Positions 13,244 to 21,011 of a stretch of DNA of 46,765 bases are shown here, in pieces. Below the pieces are notes generated by a model. That model was not told the origin of the DNA. It ran no database searches and saw nothing but the letters and a program-made list of their open reading frames with translations. Source of the stretch: Rhodococcus rhodnii (GTDB lineage Bacteria > Actinomycetota > Actinomycetes > Mycobacteriales > Pseudonocardiaceae); assembly GCA_000720375.1 (NCBI GenBank), contig JOAA01000051.1:1-46765 (forward strand). The letters are read 5' to 3'. Each line of letters starts with the position of its first letter. Positions within the stretch are counted from its first letter, which is position 1. Made by a program: the position numbers and the translations under genes.

Positions 13244-14068
13244 CCCGAGATCCGCGAACTGCGCTACTTCTGCGCCGTGGCTGACGACTTGAACATCACC
13301 CGTGCGGCTGAGCGGCTGGGGATCGCGCAGCCGCCGTTGTCGCGGGCCATCCGTCAGCTGGAGCGCCGGCTTGGTGTCGTCCTCTTCGATCGCTCCGGTC
13401 CGCGGTTGACGCTGACCGAGGCAGGCGAGGTCTTCCGTAAGGAGGCCGCCGTGGTCCTCAGCGCTCTCGAATCCGCGGTGCGCCGGACGCGGCAACGTGA
13501 ACTCGTGGTGACCGCCAAACCAGGGGTGGCCACGCGGTTGTTGCGGCGGATCTGCGCGGACGTTCCGGACATCCGCGTGGTGGTGAGCGGATTCGGGGAG
13601 CAGGCCGAGATGGTTCGCGACGGCCGCGCGGACGTGGCTATCGCTGCGTGCGTGGACGGCCATGGTCTCGAAATCGAGCCCTTGGCGACTGAACCACGCG
13701 TCGCGGCACTCGCCGCAGGACACGATTTGGCCAAGCGCGAAGTTCTCAGCACCGCCGACCTGATTGCCGAGCCCGCGCCGCGGTGGAGCGACCCGAGGGT
13801 TGTCGACCGCGACTACTGGCTGGGAAATCCCGCTCGCCCTGCCGATGGCCCTGTCGTGCAGGACAGTGCCCAGTTACTGGAGGTCGTCGCTCTCGGGCAG
13901 GCCGTGGCGTTGGTGCCCGCGTCGCTGGCCGCGCTGAACGTCCGGCCTGATGTGGCGTATCGGCCGGTAACCGATGCGACGCCGTATCGGACGTCGATCC
14001 TCTGGCAGGCGGGCAACCGGTCGTCCCGCATTGCCCGGTTCGTCCAGGCCGCGCTCGCGCACCGATGA
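13241..14068 (+). CDS. LysR-family transcriptional regulator
   Basis: A 275-aa regulator. The N-terminal winged HTH (LRYFCAVADDLNITRAAERLGIAQPPLSRAIRQLERRLGVVLFDR) is a textbook LysR DNA-binding domain, followed by a periplasmic-binding-like effector domain. At about 275 aa it is somewhat shorter than the usual 300. The ATG at 13241 is chosen because the HTH begins directly after it; the longer frame upstream crosses the divergent promoter. Likely target: the adjacent SDR gene. Confidence 0.93.
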   Translation: MPEIRELRYFCAVADDLNITRAAERLGIAQPPLSRAIRQLERRLGVVLFDRSGPRLTLTEAGEVFRKEAAVVLSALESAVRRTRQRELVVTAKPGVATRLLRRICADVPDIRVVVSGFGEQAEMVRDGRADVAIAACVDGHGLEIEPLATEPRVAALAAGHDLAKREVLSTADLIAEPAPRWSDPRVVDRDYWLGNPARPADGPVVQDSAQLLEVVALGQAVALVPASLAALNVRPDVAYRPVTDATPYRTSILWQAGNRSSRIARFVQAALAHR

Positions 14069-14098
14069 GTTCTTCTCGCCGGGCAAGTCTGAGCTGAC

Positions 14099-15202
14099 AT
14101 GGACCTGAAGGACTACGTCGACTCCGGCAAGCTGCCGGGTGTCGTGACGCTGGTGGCCCACGGTGACGACGTCGACGTGCGGACGTTCGGCCCGGTCGAG
14201 CGGGACACGATCTTCCGGATCGCGTCGATCACCAAGCCGATCACCGCCGCCGCGGTCATGCTCCTGATCCAGGACGGCAAGCTCGCCCTGGACGATTCCG
14301 TCAGCAAGTGGCTGCCGGAACTGGCCGACCCGAAGGTCGTGCGGACGCCGGACAGCCCGGTCGACGACGTGATGCCCGCCCGGCGCCCTCTCACCGTGTT
14401 CGACCTGCTGACTTCCAGGGCTGGATACGGGTTCGCGACGCCGTTCGAGCGGCCTGCGGTCGAGATGTTCGGCGATGTGATGGGCTGGGACGGCCGCGAC
14501 GTGCAGGCGCCGCCTCCGCCGGACGAGTGGCTGGCCAGGCTCGCGGGCATCCCGATGGCGGCACAGCCAGGCGAGGAGTTCCTGTACCACGCCGCGTCCG
14601 ATCTGCAGGGCGTGTTGATCTCACGAGTGGCCGGGTCCTTCCCGGACTTCCTCGCCGAACGGATCTTCGAACCGTTGGGCATGGTGGACACCGCTTTCTG
14701 GGTACCGCCGGACAAGATCGACCGGCTCACCAGCTATTACCGCGGCGGGCTTGTCCTGGCCGATCCACCTGACGGGCAGTGGAGCAAGCCACCGGCCTTC
14801 CCGTCGGGTGGTGGCGGGCTCGTGTCGACGGCGGACGACTGGCTCAAGTTCGGTCGCGCGCTGCTCGGCGACACCCTGCTCTCGGGCGAGTCCAGGAAGC
14901 TGATGACGACCGATCACCTCACCGCCGAGCAGCGCGAGCGTGGCGAGCTTTTCCTGCAGGGACAGGGCTGGGGCTTCGGCGGCTCGGTCGACATCGCCTA
15001 CCGGGTCGCCGGCAATGTGCTCGGCCGCTACGGCTGGGTCGGTGGCACGGGCACTTCGGCGTACATTGTCCCGTCCACCGGGCAAGTCGCGATCCTGCTG
15101 ACGCAACTGGCCGTGGAGGACGCGGAGTCACCGCAGTACATCGAGGAGTTCTGGGAATACGCGGCTGCTGGGAGAACACATGAACCTTGGAGTCCTATGT
15201 AG
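14099..15202 (+). CDS. Serine hydrolase of the class C beta-lactamase/esterase (EstB-like) family
   Basis: A 367-aa penicillin-binding-protein-fold hydrolase. The nucleophile motif SITK is at 43-46. The second motif appears as a YHAASD tyrosine segment, in the style of class C esterases rather than YxN. The third is GWVGGTGT near residue 317. There is no signal peptide, so it is probably a cytoplasmic esterase or peptidase rather than a secreted beta-lactamase. The start lies 30 nt after lysR. Its 3' end overlaps a decayed duplicate of itself. Confidence 0.88.
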   Translation: MDLKDYVDSGKLPGVVTLVAHGDDVDVRTFGPVERDTIFRIASITKPITAAAVMLLIQDGKLALDDSVSKWLPELADPKVVRTPDSPVDDVMPARRPLTVFDLLTSRAGYGFATPFERPAVEMFGDVMGWDGRDVQAPPPPDEWLARLAGIPMAAQPGEEFLYHAASDLQGVLISRVAGSFPDFLAERIFEPLGMVDTAFWVPPDKIDRLTSYYRGGLVLADPPDGQWSKPPAFPSGGGGLVSTADDWLKFGRALLGDTLLSGESRKLMTTDHLTAEQRERGELFLQGQGWGFGGSVDIAYRVAGNVLGRYGWVGGTGTSAYIVPSTGQVAILLTQLAVEDAESPQYIEEFWEYAAAGRTHEPWSPM

Positions 15203-15460
15203 ACAAAGGCACGGTTCCAGTCGCGGTGTCGTTGGTCGCGAGCGCGGTCGACGTTGTTCCCGCGAATCACCTGACCACGGTGTTCGATCTGTTGACCTTC
15301 CGCGGGATACGGCTCTTCCCTGCTATGGCTGGGTTGGCGGCAGCGGGACAACGTCGCGCATCGTCCCGGGCACGGGCAAGATCGCCATCGTGCTCACACA
15401 GGTAGCGATGTCGGGTCTGGTCCCGCCCCAGATCACGCAAGACTTTGGTGTGCCGATGCC
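15180..15460 (+). pseudogene. Remnant of a tandem copy of the upstream serine hydrolase
   Basis: Starting at ATG 15180, fragments of the neighbouring gene reappear. After ATGAACCTT and a frame change comes ESYVDKGTVPVAVSLVA (compare KDYVDSGKLPGVVTLVA), then LTTVFDLLTFRG (compare LTVFDLLTSRA). In another frame, CYGWVGGSGTTSRIVPGTGK and IAIVLTQVAM match the C-terminus. The SxxK region and the whole middle are deleted and at least two frameshifts are present. This is a duplicate in decay. Confidence 0.8.
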
Positions 15461-15500
15461 AGACAGGCCGTGTGTTTGCCGCGACTAAAGGACGAGAGAT

Positions 15501-16124
15501 TCAGTCGTCCAGCTTCTGACGCGGAATACTCGACGTTGGTTCGCGACGGACCGTGGTAGGCCTTCTGAGCAGGCGGATCCACGCTCTTGTCGAGGTTTCC
15601 TTGTTGAAAATATCCACACGACGATATGCCTTGAACTGACTCAGCTCGCTGTGGCGGATGACCTCGTCGTAGAACCACGCCGAGCCGATGATCGCGAGCA
15701 CGGCGGAGGACGTCGTTGTAGCGTCCCGGACAGCTCTGGCCTCCAATAGGCGGAAGGTATGAGTAATCGCCGAGCCTGTCACGCCGTGATCGTCATAGTT
15801 GACCTCGCCAGCGTGCAACGCGAGTCGTAGGCGCATCTTTTCCTCCGGCGGATGGACGCGATTATGCGTTACCAGAGCGCCGACCAGTGCGTTGGGCAGG
15901 CGATCGACGAAGAAGGCCTTCTGTACGTTGGCATGGGCGAGGAGAAGGACACCATCTCCCCTGTCCTCACGATGGCAGTCGTGCCAAGGAATTCGTGCGA
16001 AATCGAACGCATCCTGCATCGCCCTGTACATGCCGTGGCGGACGCGTACCTGGTTGATGTTGTTGCGGCTGTGCTCGCCAAATCCCACGATGTCCACAGC
16101 GATGACGATGCGATGAGCGGTCAT
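15501..16124 (-). CDS. Nucleotidyl-cyclase-like domain protein (copy 1)
   Basis: A 207-aa single-domain protein with the layout of a class III nucleotidyl cyclase. IVIAVDIVGFG carries the first metal Asp (D11), HREDRGDGVLLLA the second (D57), and LRLALHAGEV precedes the GxxIxxxxRL helix with R125. The purine-specifying Lys of KxxGD is Glu here and the transition-state Asn is Thr, so adenylate cyclase activity is doubtful. The start is uncertain: ATG at 16124 is used, but a GTG at 16172 is possible. It is divergent from the XRE/DUF397 pair and similar in layout to the protein at 30846-31445. A signalling role is inferred, not shown. Confidence 0.75.
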   Translation of the reverse strand: MTAHRIVIAVDIVGFGEHSRNNINQVRVRHGMYRAMQDAFDFARIPWHDCHREDRGDGVLLLAHANVQKAFFVDRLPNALVGALVTHNRVHPPEEKMRLRLALHAGEVNYDDHGVTGSAITHTFRLLEARAVRDATTTSSAVLAIIGSAWFYDEVIRHSELSQFKAYRRVDIFNKETSTRAWIRLLRRPTTVRREPTSSIPRQKLDD

Positions 16125-16487
16125 CAGCGTGATGTCGTCCTGGCAGAGTACTTGTCCGGTTCGCGGTTTCACTTTCTTCGCGGTGCTAGGAGCCGCGCCG
16201 GCCTGACCGATCCCATCCACCGACTCGGAGGCGAGTTGGTGCGATTGCGGACTTGACCATCCCCCACCTTGTGTCGACGGCATCGTTCCTCCCCGGGCTG
16301 ACGCGGTTGGTGTTCCGCCGCGAAGACGTTGACGATCGGAGTTTCACCAACGACTCCTTGACACGTTTCCTGAGGGCCGGGGAGCTCGCGTGACTCCTGT
16401 TGCTGAGTTGCCATCGCGGTGAGTGAACTAGTCGTAACAACCATAGGCAGACTTGTAGAAGTAACGCTACACAACACATGGTATTGT

Positions 16488-16504
16488 CCGGTTACTGTAA
16501 CCGG
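16488..16504. promoter_or_regulatory. Perfect palindrome upstream of the XRE gene
   Basis: CCGGTTAC-T-GTAACCGG is a perfect 8+1+8 inverted repeat in an AT-richer stretch (16410-16510) that also holds other GTAAC words near 16434 and 16461. It lies 80 nt before the XRE start and within the 460-bp divergent gap (16125-16584), which has no credible gene. It is a natural operator candidate for the adjacent regulator. Confidence 0.5.
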
Positions 16505-16584
16505 ATGGACCACTCGGGCACGGCTGGCACTACTTGCATGCCTGAACCCCAAGATCCATTCATCATTGATTGAGGGAGGTTTCG

Positions 16585-17448
16585 TTGTCGCCGCCGGTGT
16601 CACCCATCGTCGCTCGCTGGGAACTGGCCCTCCGGCTACGGCGGCGCCGCGAGCACGTGGGCGTCGAAGTCAGAACCATCACGCAGGCACTGGGTTTCTC
16701 CCGCAACTACTGGTCCGCCGTCGAGAACGAACGCAAGATCCTGTCGGAGGAGAGCCTGGTTCGACTCCTCGACTTATTCGAGTTCGACGATGAAGAACGG
16801 GACGAGCTGCTCGCCCTCCGCGCGGCGGCCAAAGGGCGCGGCTGGTGGGCGCGTTACTCCGCGATACTCGACGACGAGCTGCAGCGCTTTTTCGGCTTGG
16901 AGTACGGCGCACACAGTGTTCGGGGATACGAAAGTTTGCTCGTACCAGGACTTTTGCAGACGGCCGAATATGCCAGGGCGCTGATGACTTCGGAAGTCAC
17001 TCTTCGCCGGGTAGAAGTCGACCAGTTCGTCGAGGTCCGCATGCACAGACAGGAGCGTCTCGGCGGGGACAGCCCGCTCCAGCTCACCGAACTCATCAGT
17101 GAAGCGGCGCTGCGGCAGGAGATCGGCGGACCGCCGGTGCTCCGTCGCCAACTGGAGCATCTGACCAGGATGATCGAGAAACATGCCGACACCATCGAGC
17201 TGCGGGTAATCCCGTTCACAGCACCTGCGTGCGGGTTGTTCGGTGCCTCAACAGTGAACATTATCGATTTCGAGAATCCTCGGCTGCACACGATAATTTG
17301 GCAGGAAACGGTGACGTCCTGGGGCGTCATCGACAATCCGACAAATGTCCGTGATATATCTGGAGCCTACCGTGACGGGTTGCGTCGCGCCCTGAGCAGC
17401 GAAGATTCTCTCGCATTGATCCATCAGCGCATCAAGGAGCTAGGTTGA
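16585..17448 (+). CDS. XRE-family regulator with DUF5753
   Basis: A 287-aa protein. The N-terminal HTH (ARWELALRLRRRREHVG through LGFSRNYWSAVENERKILS) is followed by a C-terminal DUF5753 region, recognisable by GYESLLVPGLLQTAEYARAL, VDQFVEVRMHRQERL and IELRVIPF. Such pairs with a DUF397 protein are abundant in Streptomyces and Pseudonocardiales and regulate development or antibiotic genes. The start is TTG at 16585 because GGGAGG sits just upstream; the earlier TTG at 16570 has no ribosome site. It overlaps the DUF397 gene by 4 nt. Confidence 0.93.
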   Translation: MSPPVSPIVARWELALRLRRRREHVGVEVRTITQALGFSRNYWSAVENERKILSEESLVRLLDLFEFDDEERDELLALRAAAKGRGWWARYSAILDDELQRFFGLEYGAHSVRGYESLLVPGLLQTAEYARALMTSEVTLRRVEVDQFVEVRMHRQERLGGDSPLQLTELISEAALRQEIGGPPVLRRQLEHLTRMIEKHADTIELRVIPFTAPACGLFGASTVNIIDFENPRLHTIIWQETVTSWGVIDNPTNVRDISGAYRDGLRRALSSEDSLALIHQRIKELG

Positions 17449-17666
17449 CGGTGGGAAACATCTCGGGAGCGAACGATGACCGGGAGGGGTGGTACAAGAG
17501 CAGCTATTCCGGTGGGTCAGGAGGCTCCTGCGTCGAGGTGAAGTCCTCCGACGGGGAGGTTCTCGTACGGGACAGCAAAAATCGGCATCCCGGTCACCCG
17601 GTCATCGGTGTTCCTCGTGCCGCTTGGTGCCTGCTCGTTGACACTCTTACGAATCTGGTGGAGTGA
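17445..17666 (+). CDS. DUF397 small protein
   Basis: A 73-aa protein with the DUF397 signature: WYKSSYSGGSGGSCVEVK, VLVRDSKNR and a terminal AWCLLVDTL. It starts at TTG inside the stop of the XRE gene (TTGA), so the two are translationally coupled. DUF397 proteins are thought to partner or antagonise the linked XRE-DUF5753 regulator, in toxin-antitoxin-like or anti-regulator fashion. The exact mechanism is not known from sequence. Confidence 0.93.
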   Translation: MTVGNISGANDDREGWYKSSYSGGSGGSCVEVKSSDGEVLVRDSKNRHPGHPVIGVPRAAWCLLVDTLTNLVE

Positions 17667-17693
17667 TCGAGCAGAGACCACTGTGGACAACGA

Positions 17694-19133
17694 CTAGCTG
17701 ACGTGCGTGAGACGCCCGCCGACCATCGTCACGACGATGGGCATCTCACGAAGCTCATGCGGCGCAAGGGTTCCTGGATCGATCCCGGTGACCGTCAGGT
17801 CCGCCACGTCGCCGACCTGGATCCCGCGACGGCCCCGGCTGGCCGCGGCCAGGGCGATGTCCAAAGCGATCGATTGCTCGGGGTGCCAGGCCGGGCGGCC
17901 GTCGTCGGTCCGGCTCACCGCCGAGGCGATCCCGTCCCACGGGTCCAGTGGTGCGACCGGCGCGTCCGAACCGATTTCCAGCGTTGCTCCCGCGGCCAGC
18001 AAAGCGCCGTAAGGGAAAGCGTTCGCGGTACGGCCGGTCCAATGCTGGTCGGCGACGTCCCGGTCGTCGGGCTGGTGCGCGGGTTGCACGCCCGCGATCA
18101 CGCCGAGCTGAGCGAACCGGGGAAGGTCGTCGGGGTGCACGAGTTGTGCGTGCTCGATCCGGCCCGCGCACCCGACTTTGGCGAACGCGTCCAGCGCGAT
18201 CGTGTTGGCATGGTCGCCGATGGCGTGCACGGCCGGGCTGATCCCGTGCCGGGAGGCCTTGTCCATCAACGGAACTAGTTCGTCGAACGGCAGCTCGAGC
18301 AGGCCATGCGTGTCCTGACCGGGGTACGGATCGTGACAGTAGGCCGTCCGCGTGTTGAGTGAGCCGTCCACGAAGAGCTTGTACGGCCCGACTTTCAGCA
18401 TTCCGCCGGTGCCCGGGACGACCCGGCCGGTACGGTGCCCGCGTTCGATCGCGGTGTCGAGTAGTGGCCGGGAAATCACTGCGGACACACGCACACCGAG
18501 CTGCCGCAATGCCAGTCGTCGCAACCAATCGGTGACAGTGTCGCTGTATTCGTAGTCGACGATTTCGGTCACGCCACGGGCCGCGGCGGCATCGGTCGCT
18601 TCCAGGACCCATTCGTCGGTCGCGCCTGGAAGCTCGGCCGTCGCGGCCATGCAATCGTTCTCCAACAACACACCTGTCGGGTGCTCGCGGCCAACCAGCC
18701 GCAGCGCCGCCGGGCTGAGCCAGAGCGTGTGCAAGTCGTTGCTGAACAACGCGACGGGCTGGCCAGGCAGCGCGCGCTCCAACAGGTCCTTGTGCGGCAC
18801 GTCAGGCCACGCGCCGTCACGGAAACCGTGGCCCATCACCAGTTCGCCTGGCTTCGCAGCGCTCTCCCGCGCGATCGTCTCGACCACCTCGGCCGCGGAC
18901 TTCGCATGCGCCAAGGGGATACGGCGCCGAGAACTCGCCCACTGCGTCATGTGCACGTGGACGTCCACGAGGCCGGGCAACACCGTTCCGCCACGGCCGT
19001 CGACGAGCTCACCCTCGCGGGGCAAGCCGGGCCCGATCGCCGAGACGCGCCCGTCGGTCACGGCCACGTCCACCCTCGGACCGCCGAGCCCGAGTTGGAC
19101 ATCACACAGTAATAACGCGGTCACGCTCGTCAC
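17694..19133 (-). CDS. Amidohydrolase family protein (YtcJ-like)
   Basis: A metal-dependent hydrolase of about 479 aa. PGLVDVHVHMTQW provides the HxH metal motif, KLFVDGSLNTRTAYC is typical of the YtcJ/exoenzyme amidohydrolases, and HAIGDHANT, RIEHAQ and EIGSDAPVAPLDPW give the remaining metal and catalytic His/Asp. The substrate is unknown. The start is GTG at 19133 or 19124; further upstream the frame enters the opposite gene. No clear Shine-Dalgarno is visible. It converges on the DUF397 gene with a 27-bp gap. Confidence 0.88.
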   Translation of the reverse strand: MTSVTALLLCDVQLGLGGPRVDVAVTDGRVSAIGPGLPREGELVDGRGGTVLPGLVDVHVHMTQWASSRRRIPLAHAKSAAEVVETIARESAAKPGELVMGHGFRDGAWPDVPHKDLLERALPGQPVALFSNDLHTLWLSPAALRLVGREHPTGVLLENDCMAATAELPGATDEWVLEATDAAAARGVTEIVDYEYSDTVTDWLRRLALRQLGVRVSAVISRPLLDTAIERGHRTGRVVPGTGGMLKVGPYKLFVDGSLNTRTAYCHDPYPGQDTHGLLELPFDELVPLMDKASRHGISPAVHAIGDHANTIALDAFAKVGCAGRIEHAQLVHPDDLPRFAQLGVIAGVQPAHQPDDRDVADQHWTGRTANAFPYGALLAAGATLEIGSDAPVAPLDPWDGIASAVSRTDDGRPAWHPEQSIALDIALAAASRGRRGIQVGDVADLTVTGIDPGTLAPHELREMPIVVTMVGGRLTHVS

Positions 19134-19163
19134 GCTACACGTGGACGAAGGTACTCTGACTTG

Positions 19164-20270
19164 GTGGGACGTATGAAAAGGATGGTCCGCACCGCACTGG
19201 GCCTGACCGCGGCGGGCCTGCTCGCCAGGGCGGCCTGGGGCGTGCCTGCGGCCATGGGTGGCGCGCCGCGTGGTGAGCGCGCTGAGCGTGTGCGGCGGTC
19301 GCCGCAGTTCCGTGATGGGAAGTTCCGTAACGAACACCCAACACAGACGACGCCGAACGGTGACGCGGGTGACCTCATCCGGCGCTATCGGGCCGACAAG
19401 GATCGCCGTAAGCCACGCGGTCCGGTCCCGCTTGTCGCACAGTCGAGCGACAACGTCCGCACTGACGGTCTGTACGTGACTTGGTACGGACACGCGAGTA
19501 CCCTCGTCGAGCTCGACGGTGCACGCGTGTTGTTCGATCCAGTGTGGAGCGATCGGGTGTCACCGTCGGCTCGTCTCGGCCCGCGTCGGCTACACCCCGT
19601 ACCCGTATCGATCGAGCAGCTGCCCACCCTGGACGCGATCGTCATCTCCCACGACCACTACGACCACCTCGACCTTCCGACGGTGCGTGCCCTCGTGCGC
19701 ACGCAGAGTGCGCCATTCGTTGTGCCACTGGGCATCGGGGCGCACCTGGAGCGCTGGCAGGTACCGGCCGACCGGATCGTCGAACTGGACTGGAACGAGA
19801 GCGTGACGGCCGGTCCATTGCGGCTGACCGCGACCGCGGCGCAGCACTTCTCCGGCCGGGGCTTCTCACGTGATGGAACACTCTGGGCGTCGTGGGTCGT
19901 CACCGGTCCGACGCGCCGCGTGTTCTACAGCGGAGACACGGGATATTTCGACGGTTTCGCGCGGATCGGCGAGCAGCACGGGCCGTTTGACGTGGCGCTC
20001 GTGCAGATCGGCGCGTACGACCCGATGTGGCCCGACATCCACATGACGCCGGAGCAAGGCGTGGCCACGCATATGGACGTGCAGGCGCACGTGCTGATTC
20101 CCGTGCACTGGGCCACTTTCACGTTGGCGCCGCACGCATGGGGCGAACCCGTGGATCGCTTGTGGCGTGAGGCAAAAGCCCAGGACGTGACGCTCGTTGT
20201 CCCCAAACCGGGTGAACGAGTGGACATCGACGCCCCGCCCGCGGTTGACGGATGGTGGCAAACACTTTGA
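19164..20270 (+). CDS. MBL-fold metallo-hydrolase, NAPE-PLD/UlaG-like
   Basis: A 368-aa beta-lactamase-fold hydrolase with the dinuclear zinc motif HDHYDHLD, FYSGDTGYFDG for the bridging Asp, and VLIPVHWATF for the last His. The order and the DIHMTPEQGV segment match N-acylphosphatidylethanolamine phospholipase D-like proteins. The first ~25 residues are hydrophobic and basic (KRMVRTALGLTAAGLLARAAWG), suggesting membrane association. A TACTCT -10 (19152-19157) places transcription start at or near the GTG at 19164, so it may be leaderless; ATG 19173 is the alternative. Confidence 0.88.
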   Translation: MGRMKRMVRTALGLTAAGLLARAAWGVPAAMGGAPRGERAERVRRSPQFRDGKFRNEHPTQTTPNGDAGDLIRRYRADKDRRKPRGPVPLVAQSSDNVRTDGLYVTWYGHASTLVELDGARVLFDPVWSDRVSPSARLGPRRLHPVPVSIEQLPTLDAIVISHDHYDHLDLPTVRALVRTQSAPFVVPLGIGAHLERWQVPADRIVELDWNESVTAGPLRLTATAAQHFSGRGFSRDGTLWASWVVTGPTRRVFYSGDTGYFDGFARIGEQHGPFDVALVQIGAYDPMWPDIHMTPEQGVATHMDVQAHVLIPVHWATFTLAPHAWGEPVDRLWREAKAQDVTLVVPKPGERVDIDAPPAVDGWWQTL

Positions 20271-20327
20271 TGACATGCACTCGAAAGGGCGTAGAGAAGG
20301 GACGCATTGTCGAGTGAGAATATGGCC

Positions 20328-20412
20328 CTCGCCATAGCTCAAGTGGGAGAGCACTCAGGCCGGTGGCAGCACCGCGCAGGAGAGGACGCACGGTTCGATT
20401 CCGGCTGGCGAG
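20328..20412 (+). ncRNA. tRNA-like RNA with an abnormal anticodon arm
   Basis: An 85-nt sequence that folds as a cloverleaf. The acceptor stem is 7 perfect pairs (CTCGCCA 20328-20334 with TGGCGAG 20406-20412). T8-A9 are present. The D-arm is GCTC-AAGTGGGA-GAGC with G18G19, and the T-loop is TTCGATT with a 5-bp stem carrying one bulged A (20390). Where the anticodon arm should be there is a long irregular hairpin (20354-20382) capped by CGGTG-GCAG-CACCG, with no 7-nt anticodon loop. A strong terminator follows 8 nt later. It is either a decayed tRNA or a tRNA-mimic regulatory RNA. No CCA is encoded. Confidence 0.6.
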
Positions 20413-20420
20413 TCGAAAAA

Positions 20421-20447
20421 GGGGCCGGCCCGTCGCGGGCCGGCCCC
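20421..20447. terminator. Strong bidirectional intrinsic terminator
   Basis: A perfect 12-bp GC stem (20421-20432 with 20436-20447) with loop TCG is flanked by AAAAA on the left and TTT on the right. It can stop the tRNA-like transcript on plus and the hsp20 transcript on minus. Confidence 0.9.
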
Positions 20448-20467
20448 TTTACTGTCCTCTGTGGACC

Positions 20468-20902
20468 TCAGCTCGTGGTGATCTGCTTGTGTTCGGTGTC
20501 GGCCGAGATCTCGATCTTGCGCGGCTTCGCGCGCTCGGCGATCGGGATCCGCAGTGTGAGCACGCCATTGGCGTACGCGGCGTCGATGCGTTCGGTGTCC
20601 AGGGTGTCACCGAGGAACAGCTGCCGGGAGAACACACCGAGCGGGCGCTCGGACACCTGCATCTGGACATCCGCCTTGTGCTCCGGCCGCCGCTCCACCT
20701 TCACGGTCAGCACGTTGCGTTCGACGTCGAGCTCGACTGCCTGGGGGTCGACGCCGGGCAGATCGAAGTGCACGACGAACTCTTCCCCGTCCCGGTAGGC
20801 GTCCATCGGGATCGACGCCGGCCTCGACCACGTCCCAGCGGGCTGGAAGAACTGCTGGGTCAACCGGTCGAGCTCGCGGAACGGGTCGGTGCGCATCAAC
20901 AT
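20468..20902 (-). CDS. Hsp20/alpha-crystallin small heat-shock protein
   Basis: A 144-aa ATP-independent holdase chaperone. The N-terminal [19 protein letters not shown] resembles actinomycete Hsp18/Hsp20. The alpha-crystallin domain runs from about residue 30 ([19 protein letters not shown]) to [13 protein letters not shown], the conserved A-x-x-x-n-GVL strand. The ATG at 20902 has GGGAGGG upstream. It is divergent from an HTH gene with which it shares overlapping promoters. Confidence 0.95.
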   Translation of the reverse strand: MLMRTDPFRELDRLTQQFFQPAGTWSRPASIPMDAYRDGEEFVVHFDLPGVDPQAVELDVERNVLTVKVERRPEHKADVQMQVSERPLGVFSRQLFLGDTLDTERIDAAYANGVLTLRIPIAERAKPRKIEISADTEHKQITTS

Positions 20903-20953
20903 TGTCGAACCCTCCCTTGGTTTTCTCGGTGTCGTTGTCACGCACGTACCTCT

Positions 20954-21009
20954 GTTGTAGCACTGTCGTCAGTCCGTTGACAAGAGGCAATGTCGTCATC
21001 ATGATGACG
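20954..21009. promoter_or_regulatory. Overlapping divergent promoters with palindrome (hsp20 / HTH gene)
   Basis: Plus: -35 TTGACA (20977-20982), 17 nt, -10 CATGAT (21000-21005), with predicted start at the ATG at 21012 (leaderless). Minus: -35 TTGTCA (20983-20978), 18 nt, -10 TACAAC (20959-20954). The two -35 boxes overlap. A perfect 16-nt palindrome CGTCATCATGATGACG (20994-21009) covers the plus -10, an operator candidate that would link the two genes. Confidence 0.6.
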
Positions 21010-21011
21010 TC

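Noticed and set aside
16169..16603. Minus-strand 144-aa frame upstream of the cyclase-like gene
   Set aside because: Low-complexity, overlaps the divergent promoter region; no motif and no convincing ribosome site.
16419..16793. Plus-strand ORF from GTG 16419 overlapping the XRE start
   Set aside because: Runs through the AT-rich promoter and the palindrome, then into the XRE gene out of frame; no similarity.
20328..20412. Ordinary functional tRNA
   Set aside because: Acceptor, D and T arms fit, but no 5-bp stem with a 7-nt anticodon loop can be drawn; reported as a tRNA-like RNA instead.
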